64,000 nt of DNA from Chryseobacterium sp. JM1 (GCF_000737715.1 NZ_JPRN01000005.1:124001-188000); one strand, 5' to 3'. Counted from the stretch's first letter, positions 43,988 through 53,428 are shown. The notes: generated by a model from the letters alone, not told the origin. A program made the numbers and translations.

Positions 43988-44638
43988 TTATTTTTTTATG
44001 GTTAAAACTGTATAAATTCTGTGGATCGTTTCGTTTCCGGATTTGCTTTGAATATCTTCCTCTTTTTCAGAAATCTTCATTCTCTTGAAGTGGCTTTTGG
44101 AAACCAGCTCCTCCATTTCGCTGTTGCTGTACATGGTGAAATTGTATTCCGTAAACGGCAGCGTTTCCATGAATTTTCTCTGTCCGAAAGTAAGAACGAA
44201 AGTTCCGTCATTCTTTAAAACTCTGTAGATCTCATTGAGAAACTCAACCGGGTTTTCCCAGAAATAAACGGTATTGACGGTAAATATTTTATCAAAAGTT
44301 TTATCTTCAAAGGGAAGTTTTTTTCCTTCATACAATACAAAATCGGCCTGGCTTTCAAAGTCTTTGTTGAGCTTTTTCGCTTCATTGTACATGGTTTCAG
44401 AAATATCTACTCCTGTGTATTTCAGATTTTGGGCTCTGCTTAAAATATTTTTCAGATGTCCGGCATTTCCGTGTCCTATTTCAAGGATGTGTTCATCATC
44501 TTCTATTAAAAGCGTTTTGACGCTTTCTAAGGTCATGCTGATATTCGTAGCGTTCATCATCTCGCCGATCTCAATTCCTTTTTCTCCCTGTGGATTGGCA
44601 AGGTTCTGAGCGAGGATTTTTAATTCATCTTTTTCCAT
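43988..44638 (-). CDS. SAM-dependent methyltransferase in the heme operon
   Basis: The 216-residue class I methyltransferase has motif I ILEIGHGNAGHL, an acidic VDISETM motif and DKIFTVNTVYFWENP then EIYRVLKNDGTFVLTFG, as in UbiE/BioC-type enzymes. It lies between hmuV (2 nt) and hmuS (4 nt), so it is co-transcribed with the heme transporter. The substrate cannot be told; a tetrapyrrole or heme-breakdown product is a guess from context. Confidence 0.87.
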   Translation of the reverse strand: MEKDELKILAQNLANPQGEKGIEIGEMMNATNISMTLESVKTLLIEDDEHILEIGHGNAGHLKNILSRAQNLKYTGVDISETMYNEAKKLNKDFESQADFVLYEGKKLPFEDKTFDKIFTVNTVYFWENPVEFLNEIYRVLKNDGTFVLTFGQRKFMETLPFTEYNFTMYSNSEMEELVSKSHFKRMKISEKEEDIQSKSGNETIHRIYTVLTIKK

Positions 44639-44640
44639 GG

Positions 44641-45411
44641 TTATCCAAAAATGATCATTGGGTTATTGGTGATTGGGTGTTCGCAGATGGTGCACGGAAA
44701 ATTATAGGCATGGCTGATATTTTCAGCCGTGAATACTTCCTGTGGCGTTCCGTATGCGGAAACCTTTCCTGATTTCATTAATAAAATTTTGTCGGCAAAC
44801 TGGGCTGCCAGATTCAGATCATGCAGTACAACGATAGCGCTGTTGGCTTTTTTGGTGAATTTTTTAATAATTTCCAAAGCCTTGTACTGATGTTTGATGT
44901 CTAAATTATTCAGCGGCTCATCCAGAAAGACCAGTTTGTGGGCAATTTCATTTTCGAGCTGCGCCATGACTCTTGAAAGATGTACACGCTGCTTTTCACC
45001 TCCGGACAGGGTATTGTACTCTCTGTCTTTAAGATGAAAAATGTCGGTTTCGTACATCATATTATTCATGGCTTCAAGATCTTCTTTTCCGGGTTGGGCA
45101 TCAAAATAGGGATACCTTCCCATCATGATCACATCTTTTACATCAAGCGGAATATCATTGCTGTTGTGCTGTGAAAATTTAGCCTTGTGCTGAGACAGTT
45201 CTCTCACATCCCATTGGGTGATATCTTTATCTTTAAACAGTATTTTCTGTCTGGATTTGATCTCATTAGCCAAAACACTCAGCAAACTTGATTTTCCGGC
45301 TCCGTTCGGACCTACAATGGCAAGAAATTCACCGTATCCAAGAGCAACATCTATCCCGTCCAGAATATGGAAGTCTTTGTGTTTGTAACTGATCTGATGT
45401 GCCTTTATCAT
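44641..45411 (-). CDS. hmuV: Heme ABC transporter ATP-binding protein
   Basis: The 256-residue ATPase has Walker A GPNGAGKSSLL, a Q-loop (KFSQHN), signature LSGGEKQRVHLSRV, Walker B LVFLDEPLNNLD and the switch His in VVLHDLNLAAQFAD. It powers heme import with HmuU. Its start codon overlaps the hmuU stop by 1 nt. Confidence 0.94.
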   Translation of the reverse strand: MIKAHQISYKHKDFHILDGIDVALGYGEFLAIVGPNGAGKSSLLSVLANEIKSRQKILFKDKDITQWDVRELSQHKAKFSQHNSNDIPLDVKDVIMMGRYPYFDAQPGKEDLEAMNNMMYETDIFHLKDREYNTLSGGEKQRVHLSRVMAQLENEIAHKLVFLDEPLNNLDIKHQYKALEIIKKFTKKANSAIVVLHDLNLAAQFADKILLMKSGKVSAYGTPQEVFTAENISHAYNFPCTICEHPITNNPMIIFG

Positions 45412-46451
45412 TACAGAGATTTTTTGAATTTAACTAAAATAGCAATAAAAATAGGACCTCCCATCAGTGCTGTAAGAATCCCGATCGGAAGTTCCGAAGG
45501 TTCTACAATGCTTCTGCTGAACGTATCTGCCGTCAACAGTAATATACTTCCGCATATGGCTGATAAAGGCAGGATAAATGTGTAATTCGATTTAAACAAA
45601 AGTCTTAGAATGTAAGGGACAATAAGTCCTACAAATCCTATGGTTCCTGAAAATGCCACACACGTTCCCACCATTAATGCTACAATAATAATGATCTGCT
45701 TTTTAAGCTTTTCCACATTGATTCCTAAATGCTGTGCATCTTTTTCTCCCAGCATCATGGCATTTAAAGCCTTTCCTTTGGGAAGTAGAATGATGTAAGA
45801 AATGACCAGAACAACTGCTAAAATAATATTCTTTGTCCAGGTTGCTGCTGCCAGACTTCCCAGATTCCAGAACGTAAGGTCTCTGAGCTGCTCGTCTTTT
45901 GAGATATAGATCAAAAATCCGGTGATTGAAAACCCGATTGCGGTAATGGCTACTCCAGAAAGAAGCATCATCACGACATTGGTTTTTCCGCCAGCCGTAG
46001 AAATCCTGTAGACAAGCATCATGGATAAAAAGGAACCAATAAATGCTGCAATGCCTACTATTGAAAATTGTACGGCTTCAGGAAGATACTGTTTGAAATG
46101 CCCTCCTAAAACAATGGCAATTGCCGCCAGTAGTGTGGCTCCTGATGTAAGACCTATCAGATCTCCTGTCGCCAGAGGGTTTTTGAAAAGCCCCTGCAGA
46201 CCGGTTCCTGAAACTGCCAGCATGCTTCCTATTAAAATGGCCATAATGATCCTTGCTGCCCGCACATCCCAGATCACATATTTGTTGCTTATAGATAAGT
46301 CGGGATCTCCTTTTATATATTGCCATAAAACTTTGAAGGGTGACATTCCTCCAAAGTCGTAGACTCCAGTATTAAGCGCCAGTACTGCTATGATAGCAAG
46401 CAGTACGGCACCTATTATTAGATAAAAGTACAGTTTACTTTGTGTTCTCAA
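45411..46451 (-). CDS. hmuU: Heme/iron ABC transporter permease (FecCD family)
   Basis: The 346-residue protein has about ten membrane helices and the FecCD marks WDVRAARIIMAILIGSMLAVSGTGLQGLFKNPLATGDLIGLTSGA, TFWNLGSLAAATW and GTIGFVGLIVPYILR. It forms the inner-membrane channel. It overlaps hmuT by 17 nt. Confidence 0.94.
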   Translation of the reverse strand: MRTQSKLYFYLIIGAVLLAIIAVLALNTGVYDFGGMSPFKVLWQYIKGDPDLSISNKYVIWDVRAARIIMAILIGSMLAVSGTGLQGLFKNPLATGDLIGLTSGATLLAAIAIVLGGHFKQYLPEAVQFSIVGIAAFIGSFLSMMLVYRISTAGGKTNVVMMLLSGVAITAIGFSITGFLIYISKDEQLRDLTFWNLGSLAAATWTKNIILAVVLVISYIILLPKGKALNAMMLGEKDAQHLGINVEKLKKQIIIIVALMVGTCVAFSGTIGFVGLIVPYILRLLFKSNYTFILPLSAICGSILLLTADTFSRSIVEPSELPIGILTALMGGPIFIAILVKFKKSL

Positions 46452-47313
46452 TTAAAAGTTTGTTTAATCCTAATGCTGCTTCTCCTAGTCTAGGTCCGAA
46501 ACCTGAAACTAACCCTCCATCCATTGCGATGATCTTCTTGTTTTTACCTGCGTTGGTTTGTGCTACGCCTGGCATTTTAAGAGCTCCTTCGTTTCCTCCT
46601 GCGCCTTCAAGGCCGGTTGAGAAGAAGAATAAAACGTCCGGATTAGCTTTTACTACTGCTTCCGGTGTCAAAGGTTTGAAATCTTCGAAATCGGTTACGG
46701 CATTCTGTGCACCGGCAAGGGTGATCAGTGCATCCATTGGTGTTTTTGTTCCTGAAACCATCAGCATGTTTCCTCTTGCGTAGATGAATAATACTTTAGG
46801 TTTTTTAGCGATAGGCTGGATTTGCTTTAAATCAGCATCAATTTTATCGTTTAATTTCTGATAATCTGTATTTCCAACAGCTTTTGCTACATCAGCAATC
46901 AGTTTTTTGGTTCCTTCTACCGTGTAATCCTGCTTGAAAACCTCAACTTTGATTCCTGAAGATTTGATCTTCGTCATCAGTTCAGGATTGATATCTTTTT
47001 CTGAAGCTAAAATTAAAGTAGGATTTACCGCCATGATCGGCTCAATCGTCATTGATCTTACGTGACCTAAGCCTTTAGCTGTAGTTTTTAATGTTTCAGG
47101 ATACGTACTGGTAACGTCTGTTGCTACGATTTCTTTTTCGTGGCCCAATGCACTTACAATCTCTGTAACACCACCGCTTAAGGTAACGATTTTGTTATTG
47201 CTTTTCGGAGCCTCAGCAGAGGTTTCTGTTGTATTTTCTTTTTTTGCCCCTTCTTCTTTTTTGCATGAATAGACTGCCATCAAAATAGAAGCTGCAAGGA
47301 TTATTTTTTTCAT
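46435..47313 (-). CDS. hmuT: Heme ABC transporter substrate-binding lipoprotein
   Basis: The 292-residue protein has a lipoprotein signal (ILMAVYSC) and a cluster C periplasmic-binding fold: IVTLSGGVTEIVSALGHEKEIVATDVTSTYP, GHVRSMTIEPIMAVNPTLILAS and VKANPDVLFFFSTGLE. DGGLVSGFGPRLGEAALGL near the end is typical of HmuT. The ATG at 47313 starts the signal peptide; the longer frame to 47370 is not signal-like. Confidence 0.93.
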   Translation of the reverse strand: MKKIILAASILMAVYSCKKEEGAKKENTTETSAEAPKSNNKIVTLSGGVTEIVSALGHEKEIVATDVTSTYPETLKTTAKGLGHVRSMTIEPIMAVNPTLILASEKDINPELMTKIKSSGIKVEVFKQDYTVEGTKKLIADVAKAVGNTDYQKLNDKIDADLKQIQPIAKKPKVLFIYARGNMLMVSGTKTPMDALITLAGAQNAVTDFEDFKPLTPEAVVKANPDVLFFFSTGLEGAGGNEGALKMPGVAQTNAGKNKKIIAMDGGLVSGFGPRLGEAALGLNKLLIENTK

Positions 47314-47335
47314 GATATACGATTTATTTGATTGA

Positions 47336-48460
47336 TTATAAAGGTTTATACTCGAATTGAGGGAAGCCACGTTCTCCTTCTACTCCGGTATTATCTGTTT
47401 TACTTTTTGTAAGTCTTGTAAACTTCAGTTTGAAATAAAATCCATCCGAATCTTTTATAACATAAAAACGGTCACCATAGACTTCAAGCCCATTAGTTCC
47501 TACCGGATTTCTCCAGTTTCCTCCAATGACACGATGATCATTGTAAACAAGCTTAGAATCGTTTACATCTGCCTTTTTAAAATTATTGTAAGCATCAATT
47601 CCTGAGCCTGAAGTAACTACAACTTCATAAGCCCCTACTTTGCCAACATTATTATTATTTACAAAATCAGCATAAATATAACTTCCCGCTCCTGTAATGG
47701 TATTGGTAAATACTGTAAAGCACAGATCCCATTTATTTTTTTCAGGCTGAATGAATACCGGCTTTTTATTTTTTAAACTAACGAAACTATAATTGTAAGC
47801 TGCATTTTTAGCTACTGTTACTTCATAATAGTTATTTCCGTCAAGATCTGCTGATTTCACTTTATACCCTTCTCCGGCTCTTGTGATCTGAACTTTTTTC
47901 CATCCTCTTGCATCACCACCTGTCATTACAGATCCTACAGCTATTGAACCTGAGTAAATTTCTTTACCCATATTCACAAGATATACTGCATTTTCGGAAT
48001 CTACAGCTTTAATCTCTTCTATTGCAGTAGTTCCTGTTGGGAAATCACCTTTCACATCGTCAATATAAGCGACATTGGCAGGATTAAAATTAGCAACCTG
48101 TACCTGATTTTTCAAAGCAGTCACACTAGCTTCTGTTACCTGATCCAAAGTTGTAACGTTCGGAATTTTTCCGGCAGCCATCATGATTGATGAATTGATA
48201 ACCACTTTAAAATTGGCTCCCGAATAGAACGCCAGATCCCAGTCTGTTCTTTTGGTAAGAGTCTGTACAGGTCCTTTTGTAACCGGATCTATCTCACTTA
48301 AGTCAATCCAAACCTGATTGGGCTGTGCAGCCCCTCCTACATTGGGATCTCCTATGGCACCCTGAACAGGGGCTACCGCTACAGGATCTTCATTATCATT
48401 AATACAGGATTGAAATACAAATGAAGCACCGAATAAAAGGCAAAATATTACTTTTTTCAT
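47336..48460 (-). CDS. hmuY: HmuY family heme-binding lipoprotein
   Basis: The 374-residue lipoprotein (signal FVFQSC) carries the HmuY pattern VWIDLSE and TDWDLAFYSGANFKVVINSSIMM in the first half, with KNKWDLCFTVFTNTI and VGAYEVVV in the second. In Porphyromonas HmuY takes heme from host proteins and passes it to HmuR. It is encoded 11 nt after the TonB receptor gene. Confidence 0.9.
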   Translation of the reverse strand: MKKVIFCLLFGASFVFQSCINDNEDPVAVAPVQGAIGDPNVGGAAQPNQVWIDLSEIDPVTKGPVQTLTKRTDWDLAFYSGANFKVVINSSIMMAAGKIPNVTTLDQVTEASVTALKNQVQVANFNPANVAYIDDVKGDFPTGTTAIEEIKAVDSENAVYLVNMGKEIYSGSIAVGSVMTGGDARGWKKVQITRAGEGYKVKSADLDGNNYYEVTVAKNAAYNYSFVSLKNKKPVFIQPEKNKWDLCFTVFTNTITGAGSYIYADFVNNNNVGKVGAYEVVVTSGSGIDAYNNFKKADVNDSKLVYNDHRVIGGNWRNPVGTNGLEVYGDRFYVIKDSDGFYFKLKFTRLTKSKTDNTGVEGERGFPQFEYKPL

Positions 48461-48471
48461 TCTAATTCTTA

Positions 48472-50610
48472 TTAAAAATTATAGTTTAAACGGGCAAAAT
48501 AACTTCTGCCGTAGAAAAGATTCTGGTTACCAGAACCGGCATTATGACTGTCACCTGCTACAGTTGTGTTTCTGATGCTGGATACATCAAAAATATTTTT
48601 TATTCCTAAAGCCAATTCAAAATGATCTTTAAAGAATGGCTGGGAAACAGTAAAATTCATCATGTTAAAATCTCCGATTTCCCCAAGAACATACTGTCCC
48701 GGATCCAATGGATCCTGAGCGTTTGCCTTATGAACATACTGTCTGCTTACGCCTGAGTATTTATAATAAAGAGCAAAAAGCGTCCTGGTTTTTGGAAGGG
48801 TATAATTAGCAGCTAAATTAGCTTCTACATAAAAATTAAAGTCTTCCGGAGAATTAAGTTTTCCTGTATTTAAAGCCTGTGAAATCCCCAGTGTAGAAAC
48901 TCCTGCGTTAAAACTCAGGTTGTCTTTTCTTACATTGACACTTCCACCGAATAACAGAGATTTATAACTGTCAATATTTAAGTAAGTATATTTAAGTGGG
49001 CTGTTGCTCACAATCACGCTTTCAATTCTGTTTTTCACATCAAGATACATTCCTGAAGCGCTGAAATTGAATTTCCAGTCGTTGGCATTTTTGATGTTGT
49101 AGTCCCAGAACAAACCTAGAGAATATCCCGTTTCCGGTTTAAGATTTTCGTTTCCTCTGATATCGTGGTTATTGTCCACCATATAGGTATATAACTCATC
49201 GTAAGTCGGAAATCTGTTTGCTGATCCGAAAACACCACGGATATCTGACTTTTCATTAAAGTTATATCTTGCCGTCATTGAATAATTGAACTGAGAGTCA
49301 AATTGATCACTCAATGCCAATCTTACTCCGGGACGTACAGAAAAACGGTTTGTCAGTTTCCATTCTGCTGATAAGAAATTGGCATAATTGAAAATTGTTC
49401 TGCTGATATCCTCTTTCCCTGTCATTCCGAAAGTTCCTGTAGTACTGCTCGCAAAACCTTTCGTTCTATCCAATTCGTATCCTAACTGGAAATTGATTTT
49501 TTCACTGTTAAGGAAATTGCTGAACATACCTCTTGAATAAAAAACTTCTGATTTGTAGTAAGTTTCTTTGGCATTTCTGGATTTCTCAATTCTGCTTGGG
49601 ACGTCATACTTATAATCCTGGTATTTTCTTTCCTGGCTTTGGTAAGAAAAATCTCCTGTATAGTTTATTCTTGAACCCAGTTTTGTCTGGATATTAAACT
49701 GGTGAATCCATCTTTTGGTAAAATAATCTTTATCATTTGATACATATGTTCTGTTTCCCTCTCCCAATATATCCACCGTTACAAGCGGATTATAAAAATT
49801 CACGGTTTCTGTAAGGAAATTTACCTTGTAGAATAAAGAGGTATTGTTTTTTGCATATCGAACTGCTGCGTTGGTTATCAGCTGATCTTTCGGCTGCCAT
49901 TCGTAACCTCTGAGTGCTTTATCCGGATCAAAGAATTTGTATCCTTGGTATTTTCCTTTATATCCCTGAAAATCATTATGGTTGATATCTGCCGTAACCG
50001 TCCAGTTTTCTGATAATTTATACCCGATATTTAAAGACTGAACATGACGTCCGTTTCCTTTTTTAAACCAGTCATACTCTTTTCCTACTGTTTCTTCCTG
50101 CAGGCTGGCGGAAAGATTAAACTTTTTAGAATAATTCTTTTTGGTAATAATATTGATAACCCCTGCTACAGCGTTATTTCCATATTCCACACCCATTGAT
50201 CCTTTTACAATCTCGATACGCTCGATATTATTTACATTGAGTTTTGTAAGGTCAACCAGGTTTCCCATTCCCTGATCGCTCACCACAGGAATATTATCAA
50301 TAAGAACTTTAGTATATTCTCCACTAAGCCCCATGATATTGGCATTGGAGTCTCCACTGCTTCTGTCAGGTTGTATTAAGATATTAAGATTTTGATTAAG
50401 AACCTCCGCTACATTCGTAACAGCCATGTTTTTGATCTGCTCCGCATTAATAACTTCTACTTTATAAATGGATTTATTAATAGACTGCTGAGTATATTGT
50501 CCCGTAACGACAACTTCTTCTATTTTCTTCTGATTAAGAGAATCTTTTTCTTGTGCACTCATCCATAAGGCCATGGATAATGATAGAACGGAAAGCACCT
50601 TCTTCTTCAT
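48472..50610 (-). CDS. hmuR: TonB-dependent heme receptor
   Basis: The 712-residue precursor has a signal peptide (ALWMSAQ), a TonB-box-like KKIEEVVVTGQ, and a plug with NIMGLSGEYTKVLIDNIPVVSDQGMGNLVDLTKLNVNNIERIEIVKGSMGVEYGNNAVAGVINI. A barrel ending in SYFARLNYNF follows. Plug and receptor size match HmuR-type heme receptors, and the operon context supports heme. It is the first gene of the seven-gene heme operon. Confidence 0.9.
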   Translation of the reverse strand: MKKKVLSVLSLSMALWMSAQEKDSLNQKKIEEVVVTGQYTQQSINKSIYKVEVINAEQIKNMAVTNVAEVLNQNLNILIQPDRSSGDSNANIMGLSGEYTKVLIDNIPVVSDQGMGNLVDLTKLNVNNIERIEIVKGSMGVEYGNNAVAGVINIITKKNYSKKFNLSASLQEETVGKEYDWFKKGNGRHVQSLNIGYKLSENWTVTADINHNDFQGYKGKYQGYKFFDPDKALRGYEWQPKDQLITNAAVRYAKNNTSLFYKVNFLTETVNFYNPLVTVDILGEGNRTYVSNDKDYFTKRWIHQFNIQTKLGSRINYTGDFSYQSQERKYQDYKYDVPSRIEKSRNAKETYYKSEVFYSRGMFSNFLNSEKINFQLGYELDRTKGFASSTTGTFGMTGKEDISRTIFNYANFLSAEWKLTNRFSVRPGVRLALSDQFDSQFNYSMTARYNFNEKSDIRGVFGSANRFPTYDELYTYMVDNNHDIRGNENLKPETGYSLGLFWDYNIKNANDWKFNFSASGMYLDVKNRIESVIVSNSPLKYTYLNIDSYKSLLFGGSVNVRKDNLSFNAGVSTLGISQALNTGKLNSPEDFNFYVEANLAANYTLPKTRTLFALYYKYSGVSRQYVHKANAQDPLDPGQYVLGEIGDFNMMNFTVSQPFFKDHFELALGIKNIFDVSSIRNTTVAGDSHNAGSGNQNLFYGRSYFARLNYNF

Positions 50611-50626
50611 AGAGTAAAAATTTTGG

Positions 50627-50659
50627 CAAATATAACGCTTTATTTAGAATAGTTAAAAA
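50627..50659 (-). promoter_or_regulatory. Heme operon promoter with iron-box-like site
   Basis: On the minus strand the -7 box is TATATTTG (50634-50627). Exactly 8 bp upstream is a 17-bp palindrome-like box (plus-strand TTTAGAATAGTTAAAAA, 50643-50659), which resembles boxes at two other promoters 0.4-1.4 kb away. Confidence 0.65.
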
Positions 50660-51060
50660 TAATGAAAAATATTATTTATTTTTTTACCTTTTCATAAGAA
50701 TTGTCATTCCACGGAAGCTTCTATATAAATGTTTTTAACTAAATATTGATATTTATCATAATTTTTTTGTTAAAACTAAAATATGATGAAAAAATAGAGT
50801 TATTAATGATCAACAGAGAAATTAATGGAATACGCAGTTTGGAAGTTAGCAGCAGCCTTATAACTTGCGAAAGTCTCAATAATCTAACTGATTAGCTTTA
50901 GTGTAAAAAGGGCAATAAAATAAGCCAGGGATTATATTTTAATTTCAAACCATTTCCCTATGTCTTCTTCCATCTCCAATACTTTGCGAATAATTTTATA
51001 ATGAAAAACAACCGGTTTTATGTAGACAATAATAAAATTTGAATATTAAATTTATGATTA
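50660..51060. other. Gene-free divergent spacer
   Basis: The stretch between the heme operon promoter and the next promoter is A/T-rich and shows no coding sequence, tandem repeat or strong hairpin that I can support. Confidence 0.5.
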
Positions 51061-51106
51061 TTTAGAACAATTAAAAATTAATACTTATTTTTGTAGAATA
51101 ATTCTA
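51061..51106 (+). promoter_or_regulatory. Promoter and operator of the first T9SS gene
   Basis: TTTAGAACAATTAAAAA (51061-51077), 8 bp, then TATTTTTG (51086-51093). The perfect palindrome TAGAAT-A-ATTCTA (51094-51106) follows directly and would cover the transcription start. The palindrome is of Fur-box type. Confidence 0.7.
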
Positions 51107-51121
51107 AATAAAGATAATGTT

Positions 51122-51934
51122 ATGAAATTAAAACTACTTTTAGGAACATTAATGTTTACGGCTTTTACAGCGAATGCGCAAGTATCATCTATAAATGAAA
51201 ATTTCAGTTCTTTCACTACAGGTACAGGTTCACTTCCTCAAAAAGGATGGAGTACGGTAATCCCTCCTTCTTCAAGCCCTACCAACCCAAGTCTGGTACC
51301 AATGCTTACTGTTGAGCCGGGAACCGGAAACAGTTTTGTTCAGGCTTATTCTTTCTTTGCTGGAAATAAGGCATTTTATCTGATCACACCACAAATTGTC
51401 GCTCCCAACGGTACTCAGACTTTATCATTCAGTTCTGCTCTTATCGGGGGTACACCCGGAGGAACAGGAACACTTGAAGTAGGTCTTGTAGCAAGCCCGA
51501 CCGATATGTCTACTTTTACTCCTGTAGGAAGTCTTATTAATCTGACATCGCCTACGGATGCAACAACGAGTATTACCGTGCCGGCTTCAGCTTATCAGTA
51601 CATTGCATTCAGATTTACAGCAAGTGTGAATCACGTAGCATTACGTATGGATGATGTGGTATTAACCGCTGCCGGTGCATTAGGTGTTGCCGACTATGCG
51701 AAATCAAAAGAAAATATGCTGTTTGCCGTGAATGCTAGTAATACAGCTCTTGAGTTTGTATCAGCAAAAGCACCCAAAAATATTCAAATCTATTCTGCTG
51801 CAGGACAGAAAGCTACAGAAGGAAAACTAAACGGACAAAGATTTGATATCAGTACACTTCACACAGGAGTTTACTATATCCTTATCGAAACTGCAGAAGG
51901 TTCAGTCATAAAATCTAAGTTCATCAAAAAATAA
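51122..51934 (+). CDS. T9SS-secreted protein with choice-of-anchor J-like domain
   Basis: The 270-residue protein has a signal peptide (FTAFTANAQ). A beta-sandwich of the choice-of-anchor J/MAM-like type follows (INENFSSFTTGTGSLPQKGWST, FYLITPQIVAPNGTQTLSFSSAL, YIAFRFTASVNHVALRMDDVVL). The C-terminal T9SS type A sorting domain is IQIYSAAGQK ... FDISTLHTGVYYILIETAEG. It would be exported and attached to the cell surface. It shares promoter architecture with the heme operon, suggesting iron control; its ligand is unknown. Confidence 0.85.
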   Translation: MKLKLLLGTLMFTAFTANAQVSSINENFSSFTTGTGSLPQKGWSTVIPPSSSPTNPSLVPMLTVEPGTGNSFVQAYSFFAGNKAFYLITPQIVAPNGTQTLSFSSALIGGTPGGTGTLEVGLVASPTDMSTFTPVGSLINLTSPTDATTSITVPASAYQYIAFRFTASVNHVALRMDDVVLTAAGALGVADYAKSKENMLFAVNASNTALEFVSAKAPKNIQIYSAAGQKATEGKLNGQRFDISTLHTGVYYILIETAEGSVIKSKFIKK

Positions 51935-51961
51935 GGTTTATTAGACAGTATCCCTTTATAA

Positions 51962-51988
51962 AGCCGGCTGGAAGTTTTCCAGCCGGCT
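51962..51988 (+). terminator. Terminator after the first T9SS gene
   Basis: AGCCGGCTGGAA and TTCCAGCCGGCT form a perfect 12-bp stem with a 3-nt loop, followed by CTTTTTAT. Confidence 0.95.
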
Positions 51989-52058
51989 CTTTTTATCTCC
52001 AAAAACAAGAATATTGATCGTAGAATTAAATAGAAACACGATAAATATCATGTTTTTA

Positions 52059-52104
52059 TTTAGAATGATTAAAAATAATTATATACTTTTGTAGAATCAT
52101 TCTA
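52059..52104 (+). promoter_or_regulatory. Promoter and operator of the T9SS HmuY-like gene
   Basis: TTTAGAATGATTAAAAA (52059-52075), 8 bp, TACTTTTG (52084-52091), then directly the palindrome TAGAAT-C-ATTCTA (52092-52104). The layout matches the promoter at 51061. Confidence 0.72.
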
Positions 52105-52129
52105 AATAAGAATATAAATTTTACTTGTT

Positions 52130-53428
52130 ATGAAAACAAAATTACTTTTGACTTCTTTGTTTGCACTTTCAGTTCAACAAACAGTACTGGCACAGACGGA
52201 TGCTAATGGATACACGACAGTTAATCTGTCTATGGGGAGCAGTTACCAGAACCGTGTTTTTTTCGATTTTAGTGCCAATAATATAGTATCACAGCCCGCC
52301 AATTCATGGGATGTAGCTTTTTACAGAGCTTCTGCAACTAATTTTGGAACAAGAATTAATGACGCTTATGATATCAAAGTGTACCAGGTGTCTGCTAACC
52401 CCTCTGACTGGAATACCATCACTAGCAATAGCGTAGCTTCTTACGGAGCCCCACTTTTTAATGTTGACAATACGAACTTCCTGCAGGAAGGTGCTTTTGA
52501 ACAGGGTTCCGCAACCTACGGATGGGGAGAATACAACCCGGGAAACCACCATGTAGAAGGAAAAGTAATCTTCATTATGCAGTACGCTTCGGGAGCATCT
52601 GTTAAATTTATGATTGAAGATTATTTTTCAGGGTATACTTTTAAATATGCAAAATGGAATGCAGCTACCTCTTCATGGGATGCTACACAAACAAAAACAA
52701 TTGCCAACGGAAGTGATGATGCTTATTTCAACTACTTCTCATTTGCTACCGGTGAAAAGGTTTCCAACCTTGAGCCTTCAAGAGCCAACTGGGATATGAT
52801 GTTTACAAGATATTACACAGATTATCCTTATACAGACCAACAAGGAAACCCACAAACCATGAAGTACAGAATGTCCGGGGTTATTCAGAATTCAAATATC
52901 ACAGTAGCCAAAGTAAGACCTGAGACTCAGGAAACAGCAACATCTACTATTCCTGCATCCACTGCATTCTCTAGTAATATTACGACTATCGGTCATTCAT
53001 GGAAGCCTACTTCTGGAGTATATTCTGATGCAGTATATTATGTAAAACAGGGTTCAGACTATTACAGAATGTATTTTATTTCCAATGAAGGTACTCAAAC
53101 CGGAAATATGTATTTCAAATACAAGAAGATTACAGCCACTTTAGGGATTACAGAAGTAAGCAAAAAAGCTTCTTTCGGAATTTATCCAAACCCAACAACG
53201 GCTGATAAAAAAGTAACTGTTCTTTTTGACGTTAAAGAAAAAGCAAACAATAAAGGAAGCATAGAGGTCTATGACCTTACCGGGAAAATAGTACATACTG
53301 CAGAACTTAGCAATCAGGCTGGTTTCTACAAGCAGGATCTGAACTTATCTCACCTTACTGCCGGAAATTATATGGTAAAAATCACTTTCGGAGGCAGTAC
53401 GGAAACGAAAAAGCTTATCGTAAAATAA
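52130..53428 (+). CDS. HmuY-like heme-binding protein with T9SS sorting domain
   Basis: The 432-residue protein has a signal peptide (cleavage near VLAQ) and HmuY-like repeats with NSWDVAFYRASATNFGTRIN near residue 60. ANWDMMFTRYYTDYPYT and KYRMSGVIQNSNITVAKV follow. It ends in a T9SS type A domain (SFGIYPNPTTADKKVTVLFDV, IEVYDLTGKIVHTAEL, LTAGNYMVKITFGG). Unlike the lipoprotein HmuY of the operon, this one would be secreted and surface-attached through T9SS. The shared promoter boxes and position support a heme-capture role; binding is inferred. Confidence 0.85.
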   Translation: MKTKLLLTSLFALSVQQTVLAQTDANGYTTVNLSMGSSYQNRVFFDFSANNIVSQPANSWDVAFYRASATNFGTRINDAYDIKVYQVSANPSDWNTITSNSVASYGAPLFNVDNTNFLQEGAFEQGSATYGWGEYNPGNHHVEGKVIFIMQYASGASVKFMIEDYFSGYTFKYAKWNAATSSWDATQTKTIANGSDDAYFNYFSFATGEKVSNLEPSRANWDMMFTRYYTDYPYTDQQGNPQTMKYRMSGVIQNSNITVAKVRPETQETATSTIPASTAFSSNITTIGHSWKPTSGVYSDAVYYVKQGSDYYRMYFISNEGTQTGNMYFKYKKITATLGITEVSKKASFGIYPNPTTADKKVTVLFDVKEKANNKGSIEVYDLTGKIVHTAELSNQAGFYKQDLNLSHLTAGNYMVKITFGGSTETKKLIVK

